The translations under genes were made by a program, and so were the position numbers. This document shows positions 44,461-54,538 of a stretch of 64,000 bases of DNA, one piece after another. The notes under the pieces were generated by a model. The model saw nothing but the letters and a program-made list of their open reading frames with translations. It was not told where the DNA came from and made no database searches. Position 1 is the stretch's first letter; every line of letters starts with the position of its first letter. Location of the stretch: positions 186,001 through 250,000 of the forward strand of contig JAJDBM010000061.1 of NCBI GenBank assembly GCA_029261355.1. The letters are read 5' to 3'. The stretch is from Nitrospirales bacterium. GTDB lineage: Bacteria > Nitrospirota > Nitrospiria > Nitrospirales > UBA8639.

Positions 44461-45021
44461 TTAGCGAACACGTTCAACATAGTCTCTCGATCGTGTATCA
44501 ATTTTAATGATTTCCCCAGATTCTAGATATAGCGGAACCTTAATTGACGCACCGGTTTCAACGATCGCTGGCTTTGTTCCACCAGAAGCGGTATCGCCTC
44601 GCACACCAGGATCTGTTTCAACTACTTTGAGTTCCATGAAAATTGGTAATTCGACGGTGATCGGTTCGTCATGATACAGGAGAATTTTAACATTGGTATT
44701 CTCTTTTAACAGATCGACATTCTCGCCCAACATTTTTTTTTGGTACGCAAACTGCTCATAGTTCGTCGTATCCATAAACGTATACTCATCACCGCTATTA
44801 TACAAAAACTGCATCTCTCGTTCGTCTAAGTTGGGCTCTTGAAATTTTTCTCCAGGTCGAAATGTTCGATCAAGCACATTGCCTGTCCGGTAGGCCTTGA
44901 GCTTTGTTCGAACAAAGGCTCCCCCTTTTCCTGGCTTCACATGCTGAAACTCAACGATGTGATATGGAACACCATCAATCTCTATCTGTAACCCATTTCG
45001 AAATTCAGACGTTGAAATCAC
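44461..45021 (-). CDS. efp: Elongation factor P
   Basis: Rescues ribosomes stalled on polyproline stretches. 186 residues, three beta-barrel domains. The modification-loop lysine is Lys32 in KPGKGGAFVRTK, suggesting a Lys-type (EpmA-like or unmodified) EF-P rather than the Arg type. It starts 18 bases after aroQ, a common pairing. Confidence 0.96.
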   Translation of the reverse strand: MISTSEFRNGLQIEIDGVPYHIVEFQHVKPGKGGAFVRTKLKAYRTGNVLDRTFRPGEKFQEPNLDEREMQFLYNSGDEYTFMDTTNYEQFAYQKKMLGENVDLLKENTNVKILLYHDEPITVELPIFMELKVVETDPGVRGDTASGGTKPAIVETGASIKVPLYLESGEIIKIDTRSRDYVERVR

Positions 45022-45039
45022 AATGACATGAATCCTTCC

Positions 45040-45513
45040 CTAAGGTTTTTTCAATTCTTTACGCTCATCGCTTTCCCGCATCCTCAAATAATCAAGAGCC
45101 GCCTGAATTCCAAGGAGATAGCTCATAGGGCCAAAACCAGAAATTTGACCAAGAGACACTGGAGCAATATATGACCGTTTTCGGAATTGTTCTCGTCGAT
45201 GAATATTGGATAAATGAACTTCCACAGTTGGAAGCCCTGCTGCCACAATCGCATCTCGAATAGCCACACTCGTGTGAGTATAGGCAGCAGGATTAATCAC
45301 CAAGGCCTGGAATTGTCCTCGTGTTTCCTGAATCCATGTCACTAATTCGCCCTCATGATTGGACTGCCGAACTTCGACATGAATCCCTTCACGCCTGGCG
45401 AGTTGACCAATGGCCATATTGACATCTGAAAGTGTTTGTACACCATACATGGCTGGCTCTCTGATGCCAAGCAAATTTAAATTAGGCCCATGTAAAACTA
45501 GTATTCGAAACAT
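45040..45513 (-). CDS. aroQ: Type II 3-dehydroquinate dehydratase
   Basis: Third step of the shikimate pathway. 157 residues beginning [19 protein letters not shown], with the catalytic Tyr in YGVQTLSD replaced in context AMYGVQTL, then [21 protein letters not shown] and [20 protein letters not shown]. First gene of aroQ-efp-accB-accC-thiE. Confidence 0.95.
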   Translation of the reverse strand: MFRILVLHGPNLNLLGIREPAMYGVQTLSDVNMAIGQLARREGIHVEVRQSNHEGELVTWIQETRGQFQALVINPAAYTHTSVAIRDAIVAAGLPTVEVHLSNIHRREQFRKRSYIAPVSLGQISGFGPMSYLLGIQAALDYLRMRESDERKELKKP

Positions 45514-45745
45514 GGAGTCTCGCTCTCAGGATGATCGTGATTGGGATGGGCAATACCACACTCGATTATGACTGTATAGCCCCAAATATTGGTAGGAACT
45601 GAACCAATTTTAACAGGCATCTTAGAAAGGGTCAACGGAATGACTGGCAGGACGGCGATTGTGATAATTGACACAACTCTCGATGATTGACGGTCTTCAA
45701 TTTACTATGCATTTCACATCCCAGGTCTCATCAGACGACCAGTTA

Positions 45746-47239
45746 TCAGTTTGTGTTTGTCGCGGCTTGCTTAGACTTTTCCAATAAAACATGCCGAAGT
45801 TTCAGCATACCCTGAGTGTCTCTCGCGCAATATTCCAACATGGCAGTCGCCATCCTCGAACGCTCAATTAAGTCCGGTTCCTCAAACACCATTTTTCGAT
45901 AAATCACGGACGCCATCGCTCCATTCTGCACATCCAAATTATCATAGGACAAACTAGGCACTAAGGCCGGCAATACCGTCTTAATTGAAAAAGATCCGGC
46001 AAAACCTGGATGGTAATAGTGATTCTGCAGAACCCAAAAAAGGTCCCAGAGACGTTCCACCACCGCCACCAGAGAACTTTTGAGTGAAGGCACTGAATCG
46101 CCCAATGACAAAAGAATATGCCGTTCATTTTCGGAATACACACAGATCGTTCCACTCTGACGAACTGTTGCAAGCACACTGTGGGCAATCTCCTCACGAG
46201 GATCCTTTGGGTCCGTACACAGATAAGATTCGTGCTGAATCGTTCCATCTTCATATTCAATGTGATTGGACCATTGAATAGGAATCGGACGATAGGGTCG
46301 AGTCCCTGGATAGGGAGGAATCGCTGGCATGAACATCTCAAAGTCTAGATGGTGGATCGGATACTCAACCGTGCGCAAAATCGTCGAGAATTCATCAGAC
46401 ATCCATTCCACATTATCTTTCATACGCTGTTGAAGAATAGTGAGATGAAAGTCCTCAGGAATCTCATCAATGGTTTCGATCCCCTTGTCTTGAAGGTCAT
46501 AAAAAGTTTGACGTTTCCCAGGAAGAACATACACCCACCGCGGAGGTTTTTCTTTCGTACAATTTTCCCAAAACTGACATTCATATGGCGAATGACAATG
46601 ACTATCGGGGGCAATAGTTGGAGGTACCGGCTCACTCAAGATACGGCGCATTTCGATTAATTGCACAGCAACTTGAGGCGCTCGCTCTTGCACTGACTCC
46701 GTGACGTCGGCCACCACAAATAATGCCTCTAAGTCTAACGGGCCTCCTTCATAGAGATAGCGAGTATTCAGGTGCATCAGGCTCATCCCCGCTAACTGGA
46801 TCCCAGCACCAAGAAGCACTTGGGCCTGAACAGCCAAATCATGAATATGAATCGCCTTCACCTTTGCCGTTGATTTGACCTCTATCAGTTTCCACGAAAG
46901 TGCATCGACTCGTTCCAACACATCGACACGCACCAACGTACCTTGCCATTCAAATGCTCCCTCAAAAATCGCATGAATCGATGGATCTTGAACAAGCTCC
47001 GAGGTTCGACGCAAAGCGGCACTGGTTTGCCGATAAGTTTCTTGTACTAAAACACCCTGAGGAAACCGTTTTCTGGCCATAACGCCAACCTCTGTGCCCA
47101 TTTCCATAATAGCTTTGCGAACTGGGTCAACCTTGCTAGCGAGTTCAGGGGTATGGATTTCAAGATAGAGACGTTTCAAACATTGAAGGCCAGACAGGAA
47201 TTTGCTTTTGGACAATCGAATGGGGCTTTGAGGATTCAC
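45746..47239 (-). CDS. Cas4-like nuclease fused to a DnaQ-like (DUF2779) domain
   Basis: 497 residues. The N-terminal PD-(D/E)xK nuclease-like half shows Asp106 (RVDVLER) and Glu120-Val-Lys122 (IEVKS). Cys20 and Cys215/221/227 match the split iron-sulfur layout of Cas4 and AddB. The C-terminal half (DUF2779) begins HHLDFEMFMPAIPP, contains CVYSENER, and ends with CARDTQGM, like an RNase-H-fold 3'-5' exonuclease. Related proteins are widespread and uncharacterised. Not next to any CRISPR array or defence gene here; a DNA processing role is inferred. Confidence 0.78.
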   Translation of the reverse strand: MNPQSPIRLSKSKFLSGLQCLKRLYLEIHTPELASKVDPVRKAIMEMGTEVGVMARKRFPQGVLVQETYRQTSAALRRTSELVQDPSIHAIFEGAFEWQGTLVRVDVLERVDALSWKLIEVKSTAKVKAIHIHDLAVQAQVLLGAGIQLAGMSLMHLNTRYLYEGGPLDLEALFVVADVTESVQERAPQVAVQLIEMRRILSEPVPPTIAPDSHCHSPYECQFWENCTKEKPPRWVYVLPGKRQTFYDLQDKGIETIDEIPEDFHLTILQQRMKDNVEWMSDEFSTILRTVEYPIHHLDFEMFMPAIPPYPGTRPYRPIPIQWSNHIEYEDGTIQHESYLCTDPKDPREEIAHSVLATVRQSGTICVYSENERHILLSLGDSVPSLKSSLVAVVERLWDLFWVLQNHYYHPGFAGSFSIKTVLPALVPSLSYDNLDVQNGAMASVIYRKMVFEEPDLIERSRMATAMLEYCARDTQGMLKLRHVLLEKSKQAATNTN

Positions 47240-47387
47240 GAATCACATCTCACGTTTAGATCTCTCTCATGATTGAATTCCATATGCATGGTCACCTCTC
47301 TCCTTCGATCATTGAACTACGGTTCTTGGGTCACTTGCAATAGGAGAGGCTTGATCGATAGGCTTAGCTCTTAAGACTGGACTTATA

Positions 47388-47897
47388 ATGCCATCACCTC
47401 AACAGACGTCAACATCTCAAGACAAAAATCCACCGCCGCCAGGTAATGGGCGCGATCTCAGTACGATCATTGCGACATTACTGGACTCAGCGTTTGCAAT
47501 ACCAGGCACAACCATACGGATCGGATTGGACCCACTACTAGGACTCATTCCTGGCATTGGAGATTATCTCTCCAGTCTAATTGGCTCATCACTTTTGTTT
47601 TTAGCTTCACGGTCAGGTGTTCCACGAATTGTGATACTCCGTATGGCACTGAACATCTTTCTCAACATGGCCATAGGAGCCATCCCAGGAATCGGTGACC
47701 TCTTTTCCTTTTGGTTTAAAAGCAATATCCGAAATGCACAATTACTTCATCGACACAGCCCTATTTCACCACCTGCCACCACCACGGCTGATTGGATCTA
47801 CGTTAGCGGACTCATTGCTGGTATGTTCATTATCCTCACAATAGTACTTGCTGGCGGAATATGGCTTATAGCCCAACTATGGCAATATTTTGCATAA
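47388..47897 (+). CDS. DUF4112 membrane protein
   Basis: 169 residues. The family signature LLDSAFAIPGTTIRIGLDPLLGLIPGIGD is present, then a second G-x-I-P-G-I-G-D repeat (GAIPGIGDLFSFWFK). Three or four membrane segments, the last near 140-165. Function unknown for the family. Transcribed away from the nuclease-like gene. Confidence 0.8.
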   Translation: MPSPQQTSTSQDKNPPPPGNGRDLSTIIATLLDSAFAIPGTTIRIGLDPLLGLIPGIGDYLSSLIGSSLLFLASRSGVPRIVILRMALNIFLNMAIGAIPGIGDLFSFWFKSNIRNAQLLHRHSPISPPATTTADWIYVSGLIAGMFIILTIVLAGGIWLIAQLWQYFA

Positions 47898-47960
47898 GGT
47901 TTCTCTGTGAGACGCGCTTTGCCCATACCAATGTTTCTGTCATAAAATTGACTGTCAATA

Positions 47961-48318
47961 AACCCACATCTGTGAAAAACCTCTGGTTTCACAACGAAAT
48001 TCCCTCTTGTATATCCTGTTAATAAGTACTATTTCATTGGTCAAATACATCTAGGTATTCCTCCCAATTCGCATACGGTCCCATGACCAGTCCATTCTAT
48101 TCATGAAGATATTGATTCATAACATATGAGAATAATTGAACTTTCTAAATATGTGACGGCTCTTTTTTATTCAAGGGTGCGAGGGTTGATTCAGGATATG
48201 TCAAGAAAAATTACTATCCACAGAATCTGTGGAAAAACTCTTTGTAAGCCTGTTCATAAGTCCTATATCAATACATCATTAGCTACCCCAAGCAAATTGC
48301 CTAGATATTAGGCAATTT
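47961..48318. other. Origin-like region: paired DnaA-box-like sites and repeats
   Basis: Two similar blocks lie about 230 bases apart. Each has an inverted pair of TTWTNCACA-like nonamers (TGTGAAAAA at 47971; CTATCCACA at 48214 facing TGTGGAAAA at 48228). Each is followed by a copy of CCTGTTMATAAGTMCTAT (48015-48032 and 48249-48266, two mismatches). An AT-rich stretch lies beside them (48105-48175) and another at 48371-48400. Boxes plus TGTT-ATAAGT tails are common in chromosomal origins. No dnaA is in the window, so this is a candidate only. Confidence 0.45.
48294..48318 (+). terminator. 10-bp perfect hairpin AAATTGCCTA/TAGGCAATTT
   Basis: Perfect stem with a five-base loop and a short T-run at its 3' arm on both strands. 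It lies in the gene-free region between DUF4112 and hemW, so it may end a transcript from either side, including hemW's. Confidence 0.45.
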
Positions 48319-48491
48319 TAAATCATCGAAGAATCAACCAAGAAATATGAGAAATGAGTCTACCTGGGAAGGAATAATATATATAAAAAGACCATAAATT
48401 CTCCAAGGCCAACCTAAAGGCATTCTCCCCCCAGATTCGTAGAAGAAAGCATCAATCCGGCACAGCATCTTTTCACTTTTGTACAATTACT
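48319..48491. other. Gene-free AT-rich stretch before hemW 3' end
   Basis: Contains ATAATATATATAAAAA (about 48373-48388), a possible duplex-unwinding segment if the origin reading is right. No gene visible. Confidence 0.35.
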
Positions 48492-49676
48492 TCACGACAT
48501 CAATTGCAAAGAGATCTCATCCATGAATTGTTGCCCTTTTGTGGTTGCCTTCAAATAGTTGTGGTCTTGGATCAACAAGCCTGAGTTGATCAACCTGTCA
48601 ACAGTTAACTGCCACATACGATCAAACTCTAATGGACGTAACACATGAATGGGAACTCCTTGATTCATTCTCAATCCAAAAATCGCATGTTCACGTACTG
48701 ACTCACGCGTCGATAAGAAGTCAATGGAGTCGAGCGGCCATTCCTGATTATCAAAAGCGTCAGAATATGAGGAGAGATCAGCTACATTTCCAAACCTTGC
48801 CTTGGCGACATATGATTGGGCACTTGGCCCTAGCCCAAGAAAGTCGAGTCCTGACCAGTAACGAAGATTATGCTGACATTCAAATCCATCGTAAGCAAAA
48901 TTTGACACTTCATACTGCCGATATCCGGCATCCCGCAAGCAATTGATGGTCTCATCTTGCATAGCAGTTTCTAAGTCCCAATCATTGGGATTCAATATCC
49001 CACGTTCTTGCTCACGATAAAATCGGGTGCCCTCTTCTATCGTCAAGGCATAACAAGAAATATGTGTTGGGAACAGAGCAATCGCTTGCTCTAATGAACA
49101 TTGCCAGGACCGTAATGTTTGCCCTGGTAGCCCGTACATCATATCAATACTGATATTCAAAAACCCTGTATCTTTCGCCATCTTTATGGCTTGCTCGACC
49201 TTGCTCATGGCCCCTGACCGTCCCAACCGTTTCCACTCAGATTCTTCCAATGATTGCACACCAAAACTTAAACGATTCACGCCCGCATCATATAAAACTT
49301 GAAGACTGCCTAGGTCCACCGTTTCAGGGTCAGCCTCAACGGTCATTTCAAGAGAAGAGGATAGTGAAAAATGCTGCTGAATACATCGAATAATCTCTAC
49401 CAATTGCTCTGACCGTAAGGAGGTCGGCGTCCCACCCCCAAAGTAAATAGAAGATAGGGGGAAACCATGACATCTGGCTTGACTCGAATAGAAGGAAACT
49501 TCTTTCGCTAAGGCAGATAAAAATGCTTGAACCCGACCTTCTTGGTGAATCGTTAAATAAAATGCACAGAAGTGACAGCGCTTTTTACAAAAGGGAATAT
49601 GGACATACAGGCCAAGATCATGGGCATCTTGATTGAGTTGCAGTCGCTCCAGCAATCTCGCTTTCTGGTTTTTCAT
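48492..49676 (-). CDS. hemW: Radical SAM heme chaperone HemW
   Basis: About 394 residues from MKNQKARLL, which puts the family start YVHIPFCKKRCHFC 24 residues in. The upstream in-frame ATG (49751) would add 25 unrelated residues. Cys30/34/37 form CxxxCxxC for the [4Fe-4S] cluster; GGGTPTSL, EADPETVD and SFGVQSLEE are present. HemW-type proteins lack the extra Cys of HemN and insert heme into respiratory enzymes rather than oxidise coproporphyrinogen. Confidence 0.92.
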   Translation of the reverse strand: MKNQKARLLERLQLNQDAHDLGLYVHIPFCKKRCHFCAFYLTIHQEGRVQAFLSALAKEVSFYSSQARCHGFPLSSIYFGGGTPTSLRSEQLVEIIRCIQQHFSLSSSLEMTVEADPETVDLGSLQVLYDAGVNRLSFGVQSLEESEWKRLGRSGAMSKVEQAIKMAKDTGFLNISIDMMYGLPGQTLRSWQCSLEQAIALFPTHISCYALTIEEGTRFYREQERGILNPNDWDLETAMQDETINCLRDAGYRQYEVSNFAYDGFECQHNLRYWSGLDFLGLGPSAQSYVAKARFGNVADLSSYSDAFDNQEWPLDSIDFLSTRESVREHAIFGLRMNQGVPIHVLRPLEFDRMWQLTVDRLINSGLLIQDHNYLKATTKGQQFMDEISLQLMS

Positions 49677-49818
49677 AGCACAGGGTTTCTCCGCATTGAG
49701 TAATAGATGCAGTACTCTCCTATCACCAGTGCGCACGACTGCCAGAAACACAAGCCACGAGACTCTATATAAAACCTGGCGACATGTTTATGCCTTTGCG
49801 CACACCTTTTATAACTAT

Positions 49819-50529
49819 TCAGCATTGTTCTCGATAAATTGGACAATCCCCTTTTTCCCGTAGGATTTGTGAGACTTCATTGACCATGGGTTGATGACCA
49901 CAGACATATACCGCGAGGCCATCAACAGAGGGGAGACGTGCAACGAGCTCGGTCACCCGGCCAGTGGCACCGGACCAACCTTGATGTGCGCGTGAAAGCG
50001 TGGTCACAAAAGAAAAGCAGGGATACTGATCTGCTAGCGCTTGCAATTCTGCCTGATAATATAAGTCACGCTCGCTACGCAGTCCCCAGTACAATGTCAC
50101 GGGAATCGTAGTGGCATTATTCAAGAGGCTTGATAGCATCGAAAGGAAAGGGGCAATGCCAGTTCCAGTTGCAATAAACAATATCTGCTGGCTCTTATCT
50201 TCTTGTAGATAAAAAATGCCATGCGGCCCTTGAAATTGTACCGTCGCCCCTTCTGACTGCTGGAAGAGATAGGTCGCCCCTACTCCTTGATCAGCTAAAC
50301 TTAACAGGAGGGTGAAACGAGTTGATTGAATTGACGGTGAAGCAAGTGAATAGTAGCGTACCGTTTGGGATTGATTCTCAGGCAGCAAGATTTCGACCGC
50401 GATAGACTGGCCAGCAAGAAAGTGAAGAGCCGATGGACCTGGTTCCACCAAACACAGTGTGAGTTCACGAACATTAGGAGCCAGGTCACGGATGTGATCT
50501 ATCCGAGCCATGTATCGAGACGCAGACAT
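49819..50529 (-). CDS. Ferredoxin-NADP+-reductase-like flavoprotein
   Basis: 236 residues with an FAD domain (RYYSLAS) and an NAD(P)H domain (FIATGTGIAPFLSML, YVCGHQPMVNEV). It is like the reductase part of multicomponent oxygenases or flavodoxin reductase Fpr. There is no fused iron-sulfur domain, so electrons must go to a separate partner. Single gene; partner not in the window. Confidence 0.85.
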   Translation of the reverse strand: MSASRYMARIDHIRDLAPNVRELTLCLVEPGPSALHFLAGQSIAVEILLPENQSQTVRYYSLASPSIQSTRFTLLLSLADQGVGATYLFQQSEGATVQFQGPHGIFYLQEDKSQQILFIATGTGIAPFLSMLSSLLNNATTIPVTLYWGLRSERDLYYQAELQALADQYPCFSFVTTLSRAHQGWSGATGRVTELVARLPSVDGLAVYVCGHQPMVNEVSQILREKGDCPIYREQC

Positions 50530-50721
50530 AATCAGTGGAATGTAGTGGATTCAGTACAGCTATGACAACCACTACCTGAGAGTCAAGTGGCACATGAACC
50601 AATTTTGCAAGCCAAGGGCTTCCCCCTGAACTTGATATGTTTCTATAAAGCCATGATCTGCTATGATGGTTCAAGGAAGTCGCACAACCACAAAATCTAA
50701 ATACCTTCGATCGAGGGCTAT

Positions 50722-51123
50722 ATGAAAGATAAACTCACAAAATCTGAAGAAGAGTGGAAACAGGACCTCACACCTGAGCAGTACAATGTAACCAGACTAC
50801 ATGGCACAGAGCCAGCGTTCTCTGGTCAATACTACAGTCACAAAGGCTCGGGCACCTACCTCTGCGTCTGTTGTGCGAACCCATTATTTCAATCAGAACA
50901 CAAATTTGATTCTGGAACAGGATGGCCTAGCTTCACGAAACCAGTTGAAACAGAGTCCATAGGATCTGTGCATGATGATAGCTACGGAATGAGAAGAACG
51001 GAAGTCACCTGCTCCACCTGCGATGCCCATTTAGGCCATGTCTTTGATGACGGACCTCTTCCCACAGGGCAACGCTATTGCATTAACTCAGCAGCACTTC
51101 GCTTTAAAGAAGAGTCTCCATAA
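50722..51123 (+). CDS. msrB: Peptide methionine (R)-S-oxide reductase
   Basis: 133 residues. The fold is held by a zinc site Cys48-x-x-Cys51 and Cys97-x-x-Cys100. The catalytic Cys120 lies in [24 protein letters not shown] and the C-terminal ALRF are conserved. Repairs R-sulfoxide of methionine in oxidised proteins. The next small gene starts 50 bases later on the same strand. Confidence 0.96.
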   Translation: MKDKLTKSEEEWKQDLTPEQYNVTRLHGTEPAFSGQYYSHKGSGTYLCVCCANPLFQSEHKFDSGTGWPSFTKPVETESIGSVHDDSYGMRRTEVTCSTCDAHLGHVFDDGPLPTGQRYCINSAALRFKEESP

Positions 51124-51173
51124 CCAACAATCATATCATCGTACGTTCTCTACCAACTTACCTGATCACACGT

Positions 51174-51494
51174 ATGCATAAAATTGACAGCGAAAATGGC
51201 CTCGTTGAAATTACTGTGAGCTACCGATATGCACAGGAGCACCAGTGGGTTATTCAAGGTATTACGGGGTTTCTCTCGGCATATTATATGGAAAAACCTG
51301 GGTTTCAAATCCGCAAACACCACGACGAGCTAGAAACTGGCATCCATGTTTGGATCTGTGAAGTACCTGCAGGCACTAAGATCCCACGACTCCTGAAACG
51401 GCTCCAACACGATATCCCTCCATCACAGATTATAGAAGCTCAACCCACCGCACAGGCACTACCTCGCTATCTTATTGACATGCAAAATGAATAG
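51174..51494 (+). CDS. Small protein of unknown function
   Basis: 106 residues, alternating beta/alpha look (VEITVSYRYAQEH, ETGIHVWICEVPA). No known motif and no clear ribosome-binding site, but the codon structure and placement directly behind msrB suggest it is real. No function assigned. Confidence 0.5.
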   Translation: MHKIDSENGLVEITVSYRYAQEHQWVIQGITGFLSAYYMEKPGFQIRKHHDELETGIHVWICEVPAGTKIPRLLKRLQHDIPPSQIIEAQPTAQALPRYLIDMQNE

Positions 51495-51524
51495 CACTTG
51501 TCATTGAACAATCTATCCAACCAG

Positions 51525-53594
51525 TCAGGAATGACAACCGGCTAGATCAAGGAGATAGGCATAAATCGATGCCGTTTCTTTATAACGTTTGAACCGTCCT
51601 GATGTACCTCCATGCCCAGCTTCCATATTCGTTTTGAGGATAAGACGATTAGAATCGGTCTTAAGCGTCCGCAATTTCGCGACCCATTTCGCTGGCTCCC
51701 AATACTGCACCTGCGAATCATGGAGACCCGTCGTGATGAACATATGAGGGTAGTCCTTCGCTTCGACATTATCGTAGGGAGAGTATGACAACATATACTC
51801 GTAAAATTCTTGTTGATTGGGATTCCCCCATTCGTCATATTCTCCAGTCGTCAATGGAATAGTTTCATCCAGCATGGTCGTCACAACATCGACAAACGGT
51901 ACCTGGGCAACGACCCCCGTAAATAAATCAGGACGTAAATTCGAGACGGCTCCAATGAGAAGTCCACCAGCACTGCCTCCCATCCCAAATAACTTTTCTG
52001 GGTGAGCATATTGCCGATCACGTAAATATTCAGCGCATGCAATAAAGTCTGTAAACGTGTTCCGTTTCTTAAAAAGTTTTCCATCTTCATACCAGACTCG
52101 CCCCAACTCTTCACCACCACGAATATGTGCCAAGGCATAGACAAAACCACGGTCTAACAAACTAAGACGAGCTGAGCTAAAACTGGCATCCATACTTGCC
52201 CCATATGACCCATACCCATACAGCAACAACGGGGAACGGCCATCTGCCACAAACCCTTTACGATACACGAGCGAAATGGGTATCTCCGTTCCATCCGGTG
52301 CCAAGGCATGAAGGCGTTCCGTTTGATACTGGTCCACATCAAATTCTCCAAGAACCTCTTCTCGCTTCAAATAAACCTTTTGACGTTGTTCCATATCATA
52401 ATCATAGATCGTCATAGGAGTCGTCATGGATGTGTAGCCAAATCGAAGCACCGAAGTATCAATTTCATAGTTATCTCCAAAAGCGGCATAATACGCTGCC
52501 TCTCCGAATTCGATCTCATGTTCACCCACTCCTTCCCAGGGAACAATTCGAAGATGAATTAATCCTTGCACTCGCTCTTCAACCACCATAAATTTCCGAA
52601 ACAGTTCAATACTCTCCAACAACACCTGATCCCGATGAGGGATCAACTCTTTCCAATTCGCTTTTCCTGGATGGTCAACCGCTGTCACCATCAGGCGAAA
52701 GTTTTTTGCCTGATCGTTCGTACGAATAAAAAACTGTTGATCGTAATGATCGACCTCGTACTCATGCCCTCGCATACGAGGTTCGAAGAGTTGAAACTTA
52801 CCAGATGGCCTATTGGCATCAAGATAACGAAACTCACTGGAAAGGGTTTGATGTGAGGCAATTAAGAGGTAGTCTTTGGACTTGGTTTTATAGACATAGG
52901 TCGAAAAGGTTTCATCTTGCTCTTCATACACCAATTCATCCGTCTCTACCTCGGTCCCCAAAACATGACGCCAAATTTGATAGGACCTTAGAGTCTCAAC
53001 GTCTTGTTTCCCATAGAAGACGGTTCGATTGTCATTGGCCCAATCCATATTCCCTGTGGTCTGAGGAATCGTATCGTGAAGAACTTCACCTGTAACAAGG
53101 TTCTTAATATGTAGGGTATAGATTCTTCGCCCTTGTCGATCAATCGCATAGGCGAGAAGGTCCTGATCAGGGCTAATCATCCAGTTGCCGAGTGAAAAAT
53201 ATTCTGCCCCTTCTGCGAGAAGATTGGCATCCAACATTATTTCTTCTGAATTTTCTAACGTTTGGTATTTTCGACAATAGATCCCATATTCACGCTCAGC
53301 TTCATAGCGGACATAATAATAATAGTCACCAATCTTAAACGGAACTGATAAATCAGTGGGTTTAATCCTCCCCTTAATTTCTTGAAACAACTGTTCTGCT
53401 AACGGCTTCGTATGAGCCATCACCTTATCTGCATAATCGTTCTCCGCAGTCAGATATTGAACGACTTCTGGATTCTCTCGCTCTCGAAGCCAGTAATAGT
53501 CATCAATCCGCTGATGGCCATGTATTTCTAAGGTAAAGGGATCTTTTGCCGCTTGAGGAAATTGGTGTTCTGCAGAAACTGGCGTAGTCTTCAT
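51525..53594 (-). CDS. ptrB: Oligopeptidase B (S9A serine peptidase)
   Basis: 689 residues. A seven-bladed propeller N-terminal half (DDYYWLRERENPEVVQYL start) gates an alpha/beta-hydrolase C-terminal half. The catalytic Ser lies in GMGGSAGGLL. The Asp should lie near FITTGLHDSQV and the His is in EAGHGGTSGRF. It cuts short peptides after basic residues in the cytoplasm. The length is normal. Confidence 0.94.
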   Translation of the reverse strand: MKTTPVSAEHQFPQAAKDPFTLEIHGHQRIDDYYWLRERENPEVVQYLTAENDYADKVMAHTKPLAEQLFQEIKGRIKPTDLSVPFKIGDYYYYVRYEAEREYGIYCRKYQTLENSEEIMLDANLLAEGAEYFSLGNWMISPDQDLLAYAIDRQGRRIYTLHIKNLVTGEVLHDTIPQTTGNMDWANDNRTVFYGKQDVETLRSYQIWRHVLGTEVETDELVYEEQDETFSTYVYKTKSKDYLLIASHQTLSSEFRYLDANRPSGKFQLFEPRMRGHEYEVDHYDQQFFIRTNDQAKNFRLMVTAVDHPGKANWKELIPHRDQVLLESIELFRKFMVVEERVQGLIHLRIVPWEGVGEHEIEFGEAAYYAAFGDNYEIDTSVLRFGYTSMTTPMTIYDYDMEQRQKVYLKREEVLGEFDVDQYQTERLHALAPDGTEIPISLVYRKGFVADGRSPLLLYGYGSYGASMDASFSSARLSLLDRGFVYALAHIRGGEELGRVWYEDGKLFKKRNTFTDFIACAEYLRDRQYAHPEKLFGMGGSAGGLLIGAVSNLRPDLFTGVVAQVPFVDVVTTMLDETIPLTTGEYDEWGNPNQQEFYEYMLSYSPYDNVEAKDYPHMFITTGLHDSQVQYWEPAKWVAKLRTLKTDSNRLILKTNMEAGHGGTSGRFKRYKETASIYAYLLDLAGCHS

Positions 53595-53639
53595 TCTATA
53601 TTTCCTAGTCCTAATTATGACAATTAAGTAACACGATCC

Positions 53640-54065
53640 TTAGTCCATATCATTATGTGTTGAACGTTTTTTCTTTATTTGTCCATGTCGTTTTTTTTCT
53701 TCAAGTCTCCGGTTTTTAACAGACTTTGATATCCGAGTCGCCACTCGAAATTGTTTTGGCGTAAGAGCCCCACGTAACAGACTAGAGAAACGCTCAATCA
53801 GCTCTGCCCGATTCATCGACTGCATCCGATGTTTCTGACAATCCAAACGAAAGATTCCATCTGTCGTTATTCGACTAGCTAAAGACGAAAATAGTAACTT
53901 TTTCTGAGTTGGGGATAGAGCGGGACATTCAGGCACATTGAAATGTAAAGTCAAACGGCTATTGACCTTATTCACATGCTGTCCTCCAGGCCCACTACTT
54001 CGAGAGGCAGTAAATGTGAGTTCCCTCTCAGGAATTGATAGATTATTCTTAATGTGAATATCCAT
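53640..54065 (-). CDS. arfB: Peptidyl-tRNA hydrolase ArfB (stalled-ribosome rescue)
   Basis: About 141 residues from MDIHIKNNLSI. The GGQ motif (SGPGGQHVNK) cuts peptidyl-tRNA. The basic C-terminal tail (KKRHGQIKKKRSTHN) enters the empty mRNA channel, which separates ArfB from release factor 2 domains. Releases ribosomes on truncated mRNA when tmRNA fails. Confidence 0.93.
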   Translation of the reverse strand: MDIHIKNNLSIPERELTFTASRSSGPGGQHVNKVNSRLTLHFNVPECPALSPTQKKLLFSSLASRITTDGIFRLDCQKHRMQSMNRAELIERFSSLLRGALTPKQFRVATRISKSVKNRRLEEKKRHGQIKKKRSTHNDMD

Positions 54066-54430
54066 ACTATGCACAAATCACTGAAATGACCTAATTGTTT
54101 GTCCCCTCTGTTGACGAAACATTTGGCGACCAATCATTTAAAAATGTGAGAAACCCCTCCTATTGTCGAAGAACAAGCATCATTCCTCTGTTCAAGCACA
54201 GTCAGGGATTTCCTCATGGACTTTCGTGAGAATTTGCTTTCTCTGTTCGGTCATTTTTGGGGCAAACCTGATCATGAAACAGTCTCACCATGAAGCTCTC
54301 CATTGATCATCTATGTACTGTTGTCAGCAATCTATACTTGGACGAATTTTAGGATCTTATCACATACAGTTCGACACGATACCCGAAAACACCCTCACCT
54401 GCAATGAAACATTTCATTGACCATTTGGTC
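54066..54430. other. Intergenic region
   Basis: Between arfB and the terminator of the sigma gene. No ORF, repeat or RNA signature noticed. Confidence 0.4.
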
Positions 54431-54475
54431 AAAAAATAAGCGTAGGGGGATATCAACATATCCTCCTACGCTTTT
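54431..54475 (-). terminator. Strong intrinsic terminator of the group 2 sigma gene
   Basis: AAGCGTAGGGGGATAT and ATATCCTCCTACGCTT form a 16-pair stem (one G-U) with a four-base loop. On the minus strand TTATTTTTT follows. It starts about 64 bases after the sigma stop codon. Confidence 0.9.
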
Positions 54476-54538
54476 AGTCCTGTCATATTAAGAACTGTTG
54501 GGATGCCTTAAATTACATGACCTTTACCAACCTCACAA

